A stretch of 64,000 nucleotides of DNA from positions 558,001 through 622,000 of the forward strand of contig NZ_JACEFJ010000002.1 of NCBI RefSeq assembly GCF_015354735.1. The letters are read 5' to 3'. How positions within the stretch are numbered: the stretch's first letter is position 1; every line of letters starts with the position of its first letter. Positions 8,815 through 17,638 of the stretch are shown piece by piece. The position numbers were made by a program, and so were the translations under genes. Under the pieces are notes generated by a model. The model did not search any database, was not told the origin of the DNA, and saw only the letters and a program-made list of their open reading frames with translations. Origin of the DNA: Pararhodonellum marinum. Lineage in GTDB: Bacteria > Bacteroidota > Bacteroidia > Cytophagales > Cyclobacteriaceae.

Positions 8815-10206
8815 ATGTCAAAGCCTTATTACAGGATAGCCATAATTTTTTTGTTTATTTTCCAGATTTCCTGCAAACAACAAGATGAAAATACCCATAC
8901 GCTACCCAATATCGTTTTTATTTTTGCTGATGACTTGGGATATGGTGACCTGAGCTGTTATGGGGCAACTGATATTGCTACTCCGCATATTGACCGACTG
9001 GCTGCTGAAGGAATAAAATTCACTTCATTCATGTCTGCATCTCCTGTTTGTAGTCCATCAAGGGCGGGACTTCTGACGGGACGAATGCCACAAAGAATGG
9101 GAATCAACGGGGTTTTTTTTCCGGACAGTTTCACAGGAATGGATCCAGATGAAATCACTTTTGCAGAGATCCTAAAGGACAAAGGTTACAGAACCGGCAT
9201 TGTCGGGAAATGGCATCTTGGACACATGGAAAGGTTCCTTCCGCTGAATCAGGGCTTTGATGAGTATTTTGGAATTCCTTACAGCAATGACATGGCCTCA
9301 GTGGTTTATTTGCGGGGCAACGAAGTGGCATCTTTTGAAGTGGATCAACAGTATATTACGAAAAATTACACGGAAGAAGCCTTGAAGTTCATTGATGGTG
9401 CCAAGGGGCAACCCTTCCTCCTGTATATCCCCCACAGCATGCCCCATGTACCAATATATGCTTCTCCCGGATTTTTGGGTACCTCTCAAAGAGGACTATA
9501 TGGCGATGTCATCCAAGAATTGGATTGGAGTGTTGGTGAAATAGTAAAGAAACTGGAAGATGAAGGTCTTTTGGAGAACACATTGGTGGTTTTCACCTCT
9601 GACAATGGACCGTGGTTGGTGATGGAAGAGCATGGAGGTTCTGCTGGCGGCTTGAGAGAAGGAAAACAATATACCTTTGAAGGAGGAATGAGGGTACCTG
9701 CAGTTGCCATGTGGAAAGGTAAGATCCAAGCTGGACAAGTCTATGAGGATTTGGCGACCATGATGGACTGGTTTCCCACTTTTTGCCAGATGGTAGGTGC
9801 TGAGTTGCCAAATGATCGACTGATTGACGGGAAAGACCTGAGTGCTGTTTTATTTGAAAATGGGAAAAGGGCCGATGATAAATTTCTATACTATGATGGT
9901 GCAATTCAGGAAGGCTATAGGGATGGAGACTGGAAAATCAAAAGACCCTATAAGGGATTTCCAGGAGCCAATTGGAAGCAAAAAGTTGATGGACATGACA
10001 CCTTATTGGTAAACCTTAAAAATGATCCTGAAGAATCCACCAATCTTCTAAAGGCAAACCCGGAAAAAGCTGCACAAATGTACCGCAACATGGATTTGGC
10101 TGTCCAACAGCTGGGTCCTCTTCCAGAAAGTAAAGTCCTAAGAGGGGCTGTGGATAACAGCCATTACGAATTTCTTGAAGAAAAAAGAAAAAAGGCTAAT
10201 CAATGA
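8815..10206 (+). CDS. Type I (formylglycine) sulfatase, lipoprotein
   Basis: A 463-aa S1-family sulfatase. The signal ends in a lipobox (FIFQISC). Metal-site motif FADDLGYGDLSCYG is followed by CSPSRAGLLTGR, in which Cys79 is the residue matured to formylglycine. Further conserved sites are GIVGKWHLGH and VVFTSDNGPW. The C-terminal half (EGGMRVPAVAMWKG) resembles arylsulfatase A / N-acetylgalactosamine-6-sulfatase-like members. It removes sulfate from glycans or small sulfate esters; here a sulfated polysaccharide is likely. ATG 8815 is preferred to an upstream TTG at 8791 because it begins a clean lipoprotein signal. The maturase is not in this window. Confidence 0.92.
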   Translation: MSKPYYRIAIIFLFIFQISCKQQDENTHTLPNIVFIFADDLGYGDLSCYGATDIATPHIDRLAAEGIKFTSFMSASPVCSPSRAGLLTGRMPQRMGINGVFFPDSFTGMDPDEITFAEILKDKGYRTGIVGKWHLGHMERFLPLNQGFDEYFGIPYSNDMASVVYLRGNEVASFEVDQQYITKNYTEEALKFIDGAKGQPFLLYIPHSMPHVPIYASPGFLGTSQRGLYGDVIQELDWSVGEIVKKLEDEGLLENTLVVFTSDNGPWLVMEEHGGSAGGLREGKQYTFEGGMRVPAVAMWKGKIQAGQVYEDLATMMDWFPTFCQMVGAELPNDRLIDGKDLSAVLFENGKRADDKFLYYDGAIQEGYRDGDWKIKRPYKGFPGANWKQKVDGHDTLLVNLKNDPEESTNLLKANPEKAAQMYRNMDLAVQQLGPLPESKVLRGAVDNSHYEFLEEKRKKANQ

Positions 10207-11104
10207 TTGTCGATTTCATCCATTTTTCCACTTCATCCATCCACTTGACGGATGAAGTGGGATTGTTCATGCCATAGCCATGGCCTCCTTCCTCGAAATA
10301 GGTAGTGCCTACAGGTATGTGATGTTCTTTGAGCTTAGCCTCCATGACATAGGAATTTTTGATGCTTACATTGTCATCTTTGGCATGCACCAGGTAGGTT
10401 GGAGGTGTATTTTCATTCACATGTTTTTCATTGGAATATAGGTCAAGCATTTCTTTTGTGGGGTTTTCCCCCAAAAGGTTCTTGGCCGAACCACTGTGGC
10501 TGATGTCGGGGTCAAAGCTGACTACCGCATACACCAAAACCATAAAATCAGGTCTGAGACTCGTCTGGTTGGGATTGTCTATGACGACTCTTTGATACTG
10601 GGTACCCGCCGTGGCAGCCAAATGTCCCCCTGCCGAAAACCCCAAGATTCCGATTTGATCAGGATTGATGTTCCATTTATCCGCATTTTCCCTGACCATT
10701 TGAATGGCTCGCTGGGCATCCTGTAAGGGGCCTATGGTCTTGTCTATCATGCTTTCATCATTGGGTAGGCGGTATTTGAGCACAAAGGCAGCAATTCCCT
10801 TTCGGGTAAATTCTTCTGCAACATCCGATCCCTCATGACCGGCAGCAAGGATCCAATATCCCCCTCCAGGGCAGATGATGACAGCCTGACCTGTTGCGTT
10901 TTCCTCAGAAGGAAGATAGGCAGTCAAGGTAGGATTCGTCACTTTACTGATCCTCAAGATTCCGTTTTCACTGGTTTCTGATTTTTCCTCATCAGGAACA
11001 TCAATGGCATTGGGGATGGCGTTTTTATATAGTGGCATTACGTTTTGGGCCAACGCAGTAAGAGAGGTAATTGATAAAAGAGAAAGGATTAATAGGTTTT
11101 TCAT
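10196..11104 (-). CDS. Secreted alpha/beta hydrolase (carbohydrate-esterase-like)
   Basis: A 302-aa protein with a signal peptide (MKNLLILSLLSITSLTALAQ) and one alpha/beta hydrolase domain of the BD-FAE/acetylesterase type. Visible motifs are IICPGGGYWILAAGHEG (oxyanion loop), GILGFSAGGHLAA (Ser), HAKDDNVS (Asp) and FEEGGHGYGM (His). It probably removes acetyl or feruloyl groups from polysaccharide side chains. Its end overlaps the end of the sulfatase gene by 11 bases on the opposite strand, so the two messages are antisense at their tails. Confidence 0.88.
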   Translation of the reverse strand: MKNLLILSLLSITSLTALAQNVMPLYKNAIPNAIDVPDEEKSETSENGILRISKVTNPTLTAYLPSEENATGQAVIICPGGGYWILAAGHEGSDVAEEFTRKGIAAFVLKYRLPNDESMIDKTIGPLQDAQRAIQMVRENADKWNINPDQIGILGFSAGGHLAATAGTQYQRVVIDNPNQTSLRPDFMVLVYAVVSFDPDISHSGSAKNLLGENPTKEMLDLYSNEKHVNENTPPTYLVHAKDDNVSIKNSYVMEAKLKEHHIPVGTTYFEEGGHGYGMNNPTSSVKWMDEVEKWMKSTIID

Positions 11105-11334
11105 GGTTTTATTGCGGTTAAAACTCCTTCAATTTAAGCCAATTTTTTTATTCCCGGTAAATCAGGCATGGTCATTTGGTATTTGTGGAATACAAAATTC
11201 AAATGTCAAGGGTCCAGGATCAATTTTTGACCCGCAACAATTATGCTGATGCCAATTCCGGGTTTTTTTGCAGCATGAAAAATGGACTGGAGAGGTTGCA
11301 ACAAATATCCAAGACGGCATACAAACTGAAAAAC

Positions 11335-12984
11335 TTATTCTGACCTCGAAAGACTGATGATATAATCCAAAAGATGCTCAATTTCCTGCTCGGATAGTCC
11401 GGAGAGCAAACCTTCGTACATCAGGGATTTTTTTTCTTCTTCTACCTTTATGATTTGATCCCTTGGGATTTTTTCTACAAAATTCCCGACCAACATGACA
11501 GAGAGGTGCTTTTCATCTGTATTGATGATCCTGCCAAGTTGCACTTTTCCATCGTTAAGCGTGATTTTGACTCCCATCATGCTGGGTTTAATGATTTCGG
11601 AAGGGGCTTCGATTTCTTCCCGTATTTCTGCTCTTGATAATCGGTTTCCTATATCATTCAGATTGGGTCCCAGCAATTCCTCGCTTTCATCCACTTGGTG
11701 GCAGGCAGAACAGGCACGCTCTGCAAAAAGTTGCTTCCCGGCCTCGATGGCATTTTCTGAAAGATCGGATGGTTTGAGTTCTCTTTGGGCCACCGGAGTA
11801 GGAGATACTTCGGGGTCATAAATCAACCTAAAGAATCCCCCGGTTTGGGTTTCTGTAGGATTGTACCAGTAATCTGAGCGACCGTGCTGTGCCAGATACA
11901 GGTCACCGTTTTTGCCGAAAGCCAAGTCTGAAAGCTTTGGGATATCCGCCACAGGAAACTCTTCAAACACATAGTTACTATCATCTTGCTTCTCTATTTT
12001 CACCCTGCCTACGCCTCCACGTTGCCAACGCTCACCCGGGCCATAAAAAGCAATGAACAGCTGACCGGCCGCATCTCCAAAATCATTTTCTGTCGAATTG
12101 AAAGCCATGCCTCCTGGAGCTACTTCAGTTTTGAGAATATGGGCAGGTTCCTGAAGCTTACCGGGTGAGCCATATTTAAGGGGGTTGTGTCCATAAAATG
12201 CACCGGCTACCAGCAAATTCAACTCTTCATGGGGATTGCCTCCACCTTCATTGTCAGTAAAAAAAAGATCCCCTTCCTGATTGAATCCCACTCCATAGAC
12301 CGATCTGATACCAGAGGCCAGTATTTCAGATTGCTTGCCATCCGGTGAAATTCTGATGATGGCCCCTCTGTACCCTTTTGGGTCAGGAGAGGCACCGGCA
12401 TTCCAGGAATCTGTGCTCATGGCACAATAAAGCCAGCCATCAGGGCCGAAATTCAAGCCTGTTGTCCATTCATATGGATGGTTGCTGAATGGGATCTCAT
12501 TAAAAAAAGTCCAGCTGCTGTCAGCCCTACCATCTCCATCCATATCCACAAAAGCCCTGATTTCCTGGCTGGTACCAATGTAAACGGTGTCACCCCGATA
12601 GGTAAAACCTGAGGGTGAACGTAAGCCAAATTCGCTGACATCAACATACAATGCCGCCTCGTCTTCCAGCCCATCCCCGTCAGAGTCCAATAACCGGTAG
12701 ATTTCCCCTGTCTGATTGGCGGCATAGATATGTCCATTTGGCCCCAAGGAAATCTGTATGGGATTTACGATGCTGACCCCTTTGTCTATGGGTAGCATTT
12801 CCAACCGGTAATGCCCATACACCGGAAATTCTTTTTGACTGTAGAAGAGGTTTTCTTCTGAGTTTTTCGTGGAACAGCAGCAAAGTAAGAGCGGAATTAG
12901 CCATGCAAGATGAATAACCCAGCGCTTAGGCCATTCATTTTTCACCCAACATCCCTGCATATTATTGTAAGCCAAAAAATTCAT
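11335..12984 (-). CDS. PQQ/sorbosone-dehydrogenase-like propeller lipoprotein with C-terminal cytochrome c
   Basis: A 549-aa protein. After a lipobox-like LLLCCCS it shows a six-bladed propeller of the glucose/sorbosone dehydrogenase type (ISLGPNGHIYAANQTGEIYR, LNFGPDGWLYCAMS, LAFGKNGDLYLAQHG), with Asp-rich LLDSDGDGLEDEA. Around residue 425 a cytochrome c domain begins with CSACH and a following Met-containing segment. The heme domain presumably passes electrons from sugar oxidation to the respiratory chain; the cofactor and substrate are inferred. It stands alone with about 230 bp (no gene) before the upstream esterase. Confidence 0.85.
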   Translation of the reverse strand: MNFLAYNNMQGCWVKNEWPKRWVIHLAWLIPLLLCCCSTKNSEENLFYSQKEFPVYGHYRLEMLPIDKGVSIVNPIQISLGPNGHIYAANQTGEIYRLLDSDGDGLEDEAALYVDVSEFGLRSPSGFTYRGDTVYIGTSQEIRAFVDMDGDGRADSSWTFFNEIPFSNHPYEWTTGLNFGPDGWLYCAMSTDSWNAGASPDPKGYRGAIIRISPDGKQSEILASGIRSVYGVGFNQEGDLFFTDNEGGGNPHEELNLLVAGAFYGHNPLKYGSPGKLQEPAHILKTEVAPGGMAFNSTENDFGDAAGQLFIAFYGPGERWQRGGVGRVKIEKQDDSNYVFEEFPVADIPKLSDLAFGKNGDLYLAQHGRSDYWYNPTETQTGGFFRLIYDPEVSPTPVAQRELKPSDLSENAIEAGKQLFAERACSACHQVDESEELLGPNLNDIGNRLSRAEIREEIEAPSEIIKPSMMGVKITLNDGKVQLGRIINTDEKHLSVMLVGNFVEKIPRDQIIKVEEEKKSLMYEGLLSGLSEQEIEHLLDYIISLSRSE

Positions 12985-13266
12985 GATGATATTATTTTGT
13001 CAAATCAACAAAAACCAATGTACTTCGAAGGTAGAAAATATTTGGCTGAAAATCAGGGATAAAATTTTGCAATTCCTGATATATTTAATTGGTTATTAAT
13101 GACTTAAGTAAAAAGTTAAAGTGAATTTTTTCAATGGCTATTAGAGAAATTTTGTTTGAGATACAGGATTTCCATCTTTTGACCAAAAGTAAATGCAGGC
13201 TCAATAGGGAATATTTAACTGTATTTTTTTAACTTTTACATCCCGTCATAATTAACTCCTTTTTCG

Positions 13267-14400
13267 ATGTTCAGAAAGCTTGTCAGATTGATCAAAGCAC
13301 CGATTGTATTTGTATTGAAAAGACCCATCATTTGGTTTTCGCAACGTGTCTCCTCATCACCCCAAAAAGAAGCGGTTTTTGAAAGGCTCAGTGAGATTTA
13401 CGAGGGCATTACATCTGATTCGGATTTAAAAGAGGGGGCAATGTATGACATCAACCTGAAAGACGGCCGGAGCACCATCATCCTGACAGATCACCACAAA
13501 GGAAACCGAAGAGGAGGCGATGAATTCAGACACACCGAGGGGACCTACTTGGCTGCTTTGGATTATTATGATCAAAAAGACAGCTATTACATCAATTTAG
13601 GGGACAGTGAAGAACTTTGGAAATACAACATTTTTTCCATCATGAAAAAGAACAAGGCCACATTTGAAGCGGAGAAAAAATTTGTAAAGCGAAAAGCTTT
13701 TTTCAAACTCTATGGGAACCATGATATTTTCTGGAAAATAGATCCTTTTGCCAGTTTTTACCTCTGGCAGCTGTATGGCAAGCCCATCAACATTTACGGA
13801 GGGATTGTCATTCGGGTCAACTATGCGGAAGGACATTACATTGATTTCTTCTGTACCCATGGACATCAGGGTGACAGTAGGTCAGACGGTAATTGGTTTT
13901 CCAAATGGTTTGTGGCTTACATCTGGGGGCCTTTGCAGTCTTTTTTGGAGATCAACATCAATACCCCTGCCCTCAGCCAACAGGAGAAAACTTACCACAA
14001 CCAGTTGATGTATGAGTGGAGTCAAAATCAAAAAAACCTGGTGCTGATCACCGGACATACCCATCAGACCATTTTTCACTCTTACAGCCATATACAATGG
14101 CTCAAGCAACAGCTGTCCATCGCACAGGATCAAGGCTTAGAAGAAGAGGCAGCTTCATGGCAGGAGAAAATCAACCGGCATCCCAGCCAATGCGATGGTC
14201 GCCTTACAGACAAAAATGGGGAGAAACCGACCTATTTCAATGCGGGATGCTGTTGTTTCAATGACGGAAGCATGTCTGGAATAGAAATTTCAGGTGGACA
14301 GATTGCCTTGGTTCGTTGGGCAAATGAAGAAGGGGAATACAAGAGAAAGGTCTTAGAAGCGCTCCCTTTGATTGAGCTGCATCATTTGTTTTATGATTGA
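13267..14400 (+). CDS. Calcineurin-like metallophosphoesterase
   Basis: A 377-aa cytosolic-looking protein without a signal peptide. The metallophosphoesterase metal-ligand set is in order: TDHHKGN, INLGDSEELW, LYGNHDIFW, FCTHGHQGD and LITGHTHQTIF. The bulk of the sequence does not single out a substrate; members cleave phosphomonoesters, cyclic nucleotides or lipid A precursors. Transcribed alone: the upstream neighbour is divergent (283 bp away) and the downstream region holds a repeat. Confidence 0.85.
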   Translation: MFRKLVRLIKAPIVFVLKRPIIWFSQRVSSSPQKEAVFERLSEIYEGITSDSDLKEGAMYDINLKDGRSTIILTDHHKGNRRGGDEFRHTEGTYLAALDYYDQKDSYYINLGDSEELWKYNIFSIMKKNKATFEAEKKFVKRKAFFKLYGNHDIFWKIDPFASFYLWQLYGKPINIYGGIVIRVNYAEGHYIDFFCTHGHQGDSRSDGNWFSKWFVAYIWGPLQSFLEININTPALSQQEKTYHNQLMYEWSQNQKNLVLITGHTHQTIFHSYSHIQWLKQQLSIAQDQGLEEEAASWQEKINRHPSQCDGRLTDKNGEKPTYFNAGCCCFNDGSMSGIEISGGQIALVRWANEEGEYKRKVLEALPLIELHHLFYD

Positions 14401-14432
14401 AGTTTTTTAGAAACAAAATATTCTGCTTAAAC

Positions 14433-14553
14433 GGGTTGGAAGTCCGAAGTCGGGAGTCCTTCTGTCGGCGTCGGGCAGGCCCGCCTGAGTCGGGCAAGAA
14501 TGTACGGGACATTTCAATTTGTTGGCGAGTATTATATGGAATTACCATTTTAC
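14433..14553 (+). repeat. Dispersed intergenic repeat, copy B
   Basis: Second copy of the element at 1051-1184, in the same orientation. Shared blocks are GCAGGCCCGCCTG at 14475-14487, GTCGGGCA, AATGTAC, TGGCGAG, TTATAT and the end TTACCATTTTAC. Copy B lacks the CCGATAGCTATCGG palindrome and is not followed by a Shine-Dalgarno. Both copies lie directly downstream of a plus-strand gene. Together with the promoter below, it fills the 362-bp gap before the barrel-protein cassette. Confidence 0.7.
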
Positions 14554-14698
14554 AGGCATCATTAGGTACATACATTTATTTTATTAAAACGATCAAATAG
14601 CAAATAATTAGCGACAAAAAACATTTTTGTAAACATAAAAATTCCAATATTTAAATGTGAAAATTTTTATAAAAATTCTTTAGTTTTTTAACTTGGTA

Positions 14699-14728
14699 TT
14701 GCATTATATTGTTGAAATTTTAGTTTTC
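14699..14728 (+). promoter_or_regulatory. Candidate Bacteroidota promoter for the barrel/lipoprotein cassette
   Basis: TTG at 14699-14701 and TAGTTTTC at 14721-14728 stand 19 bases apart, the spacing and near-consensus of the -33 (TTTG) and -7 (TAnnTTTG) boxes of Bacteroidota. The start codon of the first cassette gene follows 35 bases later. AT-rich DNA precedes it. Confidence 0.45.
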
Positions 14729-14762
14729 AATTTTACGTTTTTGAATACCCTTTTCCTCATTT

Positions 14763-15986
14763 ATGAAATCACTTATTACTGGCATCTTTTTGCTGATGCT
14801 GACCCATGTGGCCTTTGGGCAATCTGATTTTAGGGCTGGCTATGTCATTTTCCCAAATGGAGATGTCATAAAAGGTCAAATCGATTTTAAAGAAAATTCG
14901 AAAAATTATCAAGTTTGTGTTTTTAGAAACGATCCCAAGTCGGAAATCAGGAAATTTTCCCCCAATGATTTAAAGGGGTTTGGTTTTGAAGGAGACAAAA
15001 GATTTGAATCTCGAGAAATTGCTGCGGATGATGGCAATAGCATGGAATTTTTGCAGGTTTTGGTGAGTGGAGAAATTACCTTGTTTAGAGATGCCAATAA
15101 TTTCTATGTGGAAAAGGAAGGAAAAGGGTTTTTCCAGTTGAACCAAAAAGATGTTCAAAAGGAAATAGATGGAAAGACCATGATATCCAAATCAAACAAA
15201 CACATAGGAATTTTGAACTTGTTTTTGGCCGATTGTCCAGACATGGCTGGAAGGATTCCGAAGCTAAGCTTGAATGAAAAGCAGTTGACAAAATTGATTT
15301 CTGATTACCATGTTTGCACTGAGAAAACGTATACTTCCTATAAGGCAGAAAAACCATGGATTAGAATTGAAGGGGGGCCAATGGCCGGCATGCATTTTTC
15401 CAGGATGTCCGTAAAAAGTGCCAATGTAACCAATGAAATAGTGAATGGGACCAATGACTTGGTTTCCAGTCCTTTAATAGGTGTCAATCTTGACTTATTT
15501 TTCCCTAGGCTACATGAGCGGGTTTCAGTAACCGCAGGACTTAATTATACCAAATCGACCTATAATCTCTTTCACGAAGGACCAGTATTTGACCGGACAA
15601 AAAGAAACTTCTTTACACTTTCAAATCAAGAATTAAAAGTCCCGATGGGAGTCCGTTATCATTTTCCAGAAAGAAATCTTACACCTTTTGTATCCATTGG
15701 ACTTTCACAGACTTTTAATTTGAACACCCAAAATCTTTGGGCGGAGGAAATAGAAAGCCGCAATGAAATAGAAACTTTTCACCATGACAATCTCCTGAGA
15801 AGTTTTCAGCTGGGAGCATGGGGAAGTGTGGGATTATCCAAAAATCTTTCTGAGCGAATGAAAGGAATAGTAGAACTGAGAATGGAACATACCAACGGGG
15901 TATATAAAGGAGACCCAAGGTCACCTATCGGCATGACCTCAAGGGTCACCAATCTTCAATTGGTATTGGGTATTAACTTTAAATGA
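14763..15986 (+). CDS. Outer-membrane barrel protein, cassette copy A1
   Basis: A 407-aa protein with a signal peptide (MKSLITGIFLLMLTHVAFGQ), a periplasmic-type N-terminal domain of about 190 residues, and a C-terminal half that looks like an outer-membrane beta-barrel (alternating hydrophobic strands, end LVLGINFK). It is a paralogue of the genes at 16404 and 19670: all share SDFR..Y at the mature N-terminus, an F..K/R.FESK/R-like patch, a Cys in an ADCP/TDCK segment and a second in a YxxC segment near residue 190. I do not recognise a named family. First gene of a five-gene run with tiny gaps (4-45 bases). Confidence 0.78.
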   Translation: MKSLITGIFLLMLTHVAFGQSDFRAGYVIFPNGDVIKGQIDFKENSKNYQVCVFRNDPKSEIRKFSPNDLKGFGFEGDKRFESREIAADDGNSMEFLQVLVSGEITLFRDANNFYVEKEGKGFFQLNQKDVQKEIDGKTMISKSNKHIGILNLFLADCPDMAGRIPKLSLNEKQLTKLISDYHVCTEKTYTSYKAEKPWIRIEGGPMAGMHFSRMSVKSANVTNEIVNGTNDLVSSPLIGVNLDLFFPRLHERVSVTAGLNYTKSTYNLFHEGPVFDRTKRNFFTLSNQELKVPMGVRYHFPERNLTPFVSIGLSQTFNLNTQNLWAEEIESRNEIETFHHDNLLRSFQLGAWGSVGLSKNLSERMKGIVELRMEHTNGVYKGDPRSPIGMTSRVTNLQLVLGINFK

Positions 15987-15990
15987 AATC

Positions 15991-16362
15991 ATGAAAAAAT
16001 CACTTTGGGTAATTTTGTTGCTTGCCCTAAACTTATCTGCCTGCATAGAATCAGAACTACCAGAACAGGCCTATCCGAGAGTTGAAACCATGGAGGTCAA
16101 CCCATCTGCTAACCTTCGTGGTAGAATCGATTTCCCCTCCAATCAAGCCATATCCGACCATGGATTCCTTTATGGCACCAATGAACTTACACTCAAGTAT
16201 GAAGGAGAAAAAATCTCCCTAGGCACTGCCCAAGGTTCCCTGGATTTTACCTCTCCACCACCGCCACAATTTGCTGGAGGCACTACATATTATTTTAGGG
16301 CATTTGCTAAAACGGAAACGCATACAGTTTTTGGAAATGTGGTGGCCTATAAACTTCCCTGA
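15991..16362 (+). CDS. Small lipoprotein, cassette copy B1 (short)
   Basis: A 123-aa lipoprotein (lipobox LALNLSAC). Its single domain matches the N-terminal domain of the 661-aa protein at 17639: both have Y-P-x-V-E-T, a DHGF(L/I)(Y/W)G segment, GxxxGSL(D/N)F and TH(T/I)V(F/Y)GNV at the end. B1 thus looks like B2 stripped of its IPT and Kelch parts. No readable continuation after its stop resembles B2, so this is either a complete short form or the remnant of a deletion. It starts 4 bases after A1. Confidence 0.75.
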   Translation: MKKSLWVILLLALNLSACIESELPEQAYPRVETMEVNPSANLRGRIDFPSNQAISDHGFLYGTNELTLKYEGEKISLGTAQGSLDFTSPPPPQFAGGTTYYFRAFAKTETHTVFGNVVAYKLP

Positions 16363-16403
16363 GGAGCCAAATTTGAATAGTTTAAAGACAGACCATCCTC
16401 AAA

Positions 16404-17633
16404 ATGAAATCACTTTTCACAGGCATCTTTTTACTGATGCTGACCCATTTGGCCTTTGGGCAATCTGATTTTCGGGCTGGATATGTCATCACCCTAGAGC
16501 GGGACACGCTTTTTGGATTGGTAGACTACAAGGAAAGTGCCCTTAATTCCAAAAAATGCAGGTTTATTGATTACAATAACAGCATGACCAATGATTTTAA
16601 TCCTAAGGAAATTTTTGGGTATGGGTTTAATCAGGACAAATTCTTCGAATCAAAGGAGGTGGTGAAGGAGAACAATGAAGTGGACCGTGTTTTTATTCAG
16701 GTTTTGGTAAAAGGTCAAGCCTCTCTGTACCGGTACAAAGATGACTTTTACCTAGAAAAAGAAGAGAGCGGATTGCTTAGGCTTACAGATCCTAAAGTAC
16801 TTGTAGAAAAGAACGGAAGAAAATATTACAGGAAGCCAATCAAACACATCGGCATATTCAATTCATTGCTTACAGATTGTAAATATTCAATTTCCAAATT
16901 TGATAAGGTAGAAGTGGATGAAAAGTCCTTCACCGAGGTAGTTGAATCCTACAACGAATGCACTGGATTGCCTTACATCGCTTACAAAGAAGAAAAACCC
17001 TGGACTGTAACACAGATTGGGTTGGTATTTGGTTACAATGCCTCACAGGCGAATATGGTTTCGAGACTTTCATATGAAAGCCACTTGGATGGGTCTTCAT
17101 ATACCAATTTTTCTCCGGGATTGGGTTTGTCTTTTAAATTTCTCGCCCCGAGGATCAATGAAAAACTGGGGATAACAATAGATCTCATTGGTAGAAATCA
17201 GCTCTATAAGGTGTTTTCAGGTCAAAGGGATGTACTGAATTCTACCAACAGCTACATGACATTGTCATTTTTCGAATTGAAGATTCCCTATGGTTTGACG
17301 TATACCCTGACAGGTAAAAAAACAAGTCCCTTCTTTAGTGGAGGAGCTTCCCACACTTTACATTTTAATAGACATTCCGAAGCCATTTATGAAAATAATC
17401 AAGCAGGTGTGGTATATACCAGTCGTGGGCATGGTCAGGAAATCAATGACTTTCAGATGGGAATTTGGGCTTCTTTGGGTGTAATCAGGAAAATGTCATC
17501 TCGGTATAGCGGATTTGTTGAGTTTAGGGCAGAAAAAACAAATGGACTAAACAGTCAGAAGAGCGGACCCGGATTGGACATTTCACCCAGTGTAAACAAT
17601 TTTCAGATTTTGACTGGTATTTACTTTAAATAA
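16404..17633 (+). CDS. Outer-membrane barrel protein, cassette copy A2
   Basis: A 409-aa paralogue of A1 and A3 with the same plan: signal peptide (MKSLFTGIFLLMLTHLAFGQ), N-terminal domain with conserved cysteines (LLTDCKYS, YNECTG), and a C-terminal barrel ending in LTGIYFK. Over the first 85 bases the DNA is nearly identical to A1, whereas the rest has diverged strongly, which suggests gene conversion or a recent exchange of the signal-peptide end. The upstream gap is 41 bases and B2 starts 5 bases after its stop. Confidence 0.78.
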   Translation: MKSLFTGIFLLMLTHLAFGQSDFRAGYVITLERDTLFGLVDYKESALNSKKCRFIDYNNSMTNDFNPKEIFGYGFNQDKFFESKEVVKENNEVDRVFIQVLVKGQASLYRYKDDFYLEKEESGLLRLTDPKVLVEKNGRKYYRKPIKHIGIFNSLLTDCKYSISKFDKVEVDEKSFTEVVESYNECTGLPYIAYKEEKPWTVTQIGLVFGYNASQANMVSRLSYESHLDGSSYTNFSPGLGLSFKFLAPRINEKLGITIDLIGRNQLYKVFSGQRDVLNSTNSYMTLSFFELKIPYGLTYTLTGKKTSPFFSGGASHTLHFNRHSEAIYENNQAGVVYTSRGHGQEINDFQMGIWASLGVIRKMSSRYSGFVEFRAEKTNGLNSQKSGPGLDISPSVNNFQILTGIYFK

Positions 17634-17638
17634 GTTTC

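Noticed and set aside
11210-11290. Small hairpins (GGGTC...GACCC and TGCTG...CAGCA) between the esterase and the propeller gene
   Set aside because: Stems of five bases with long loops and poorly placed T-runs; too weak to call terminators.
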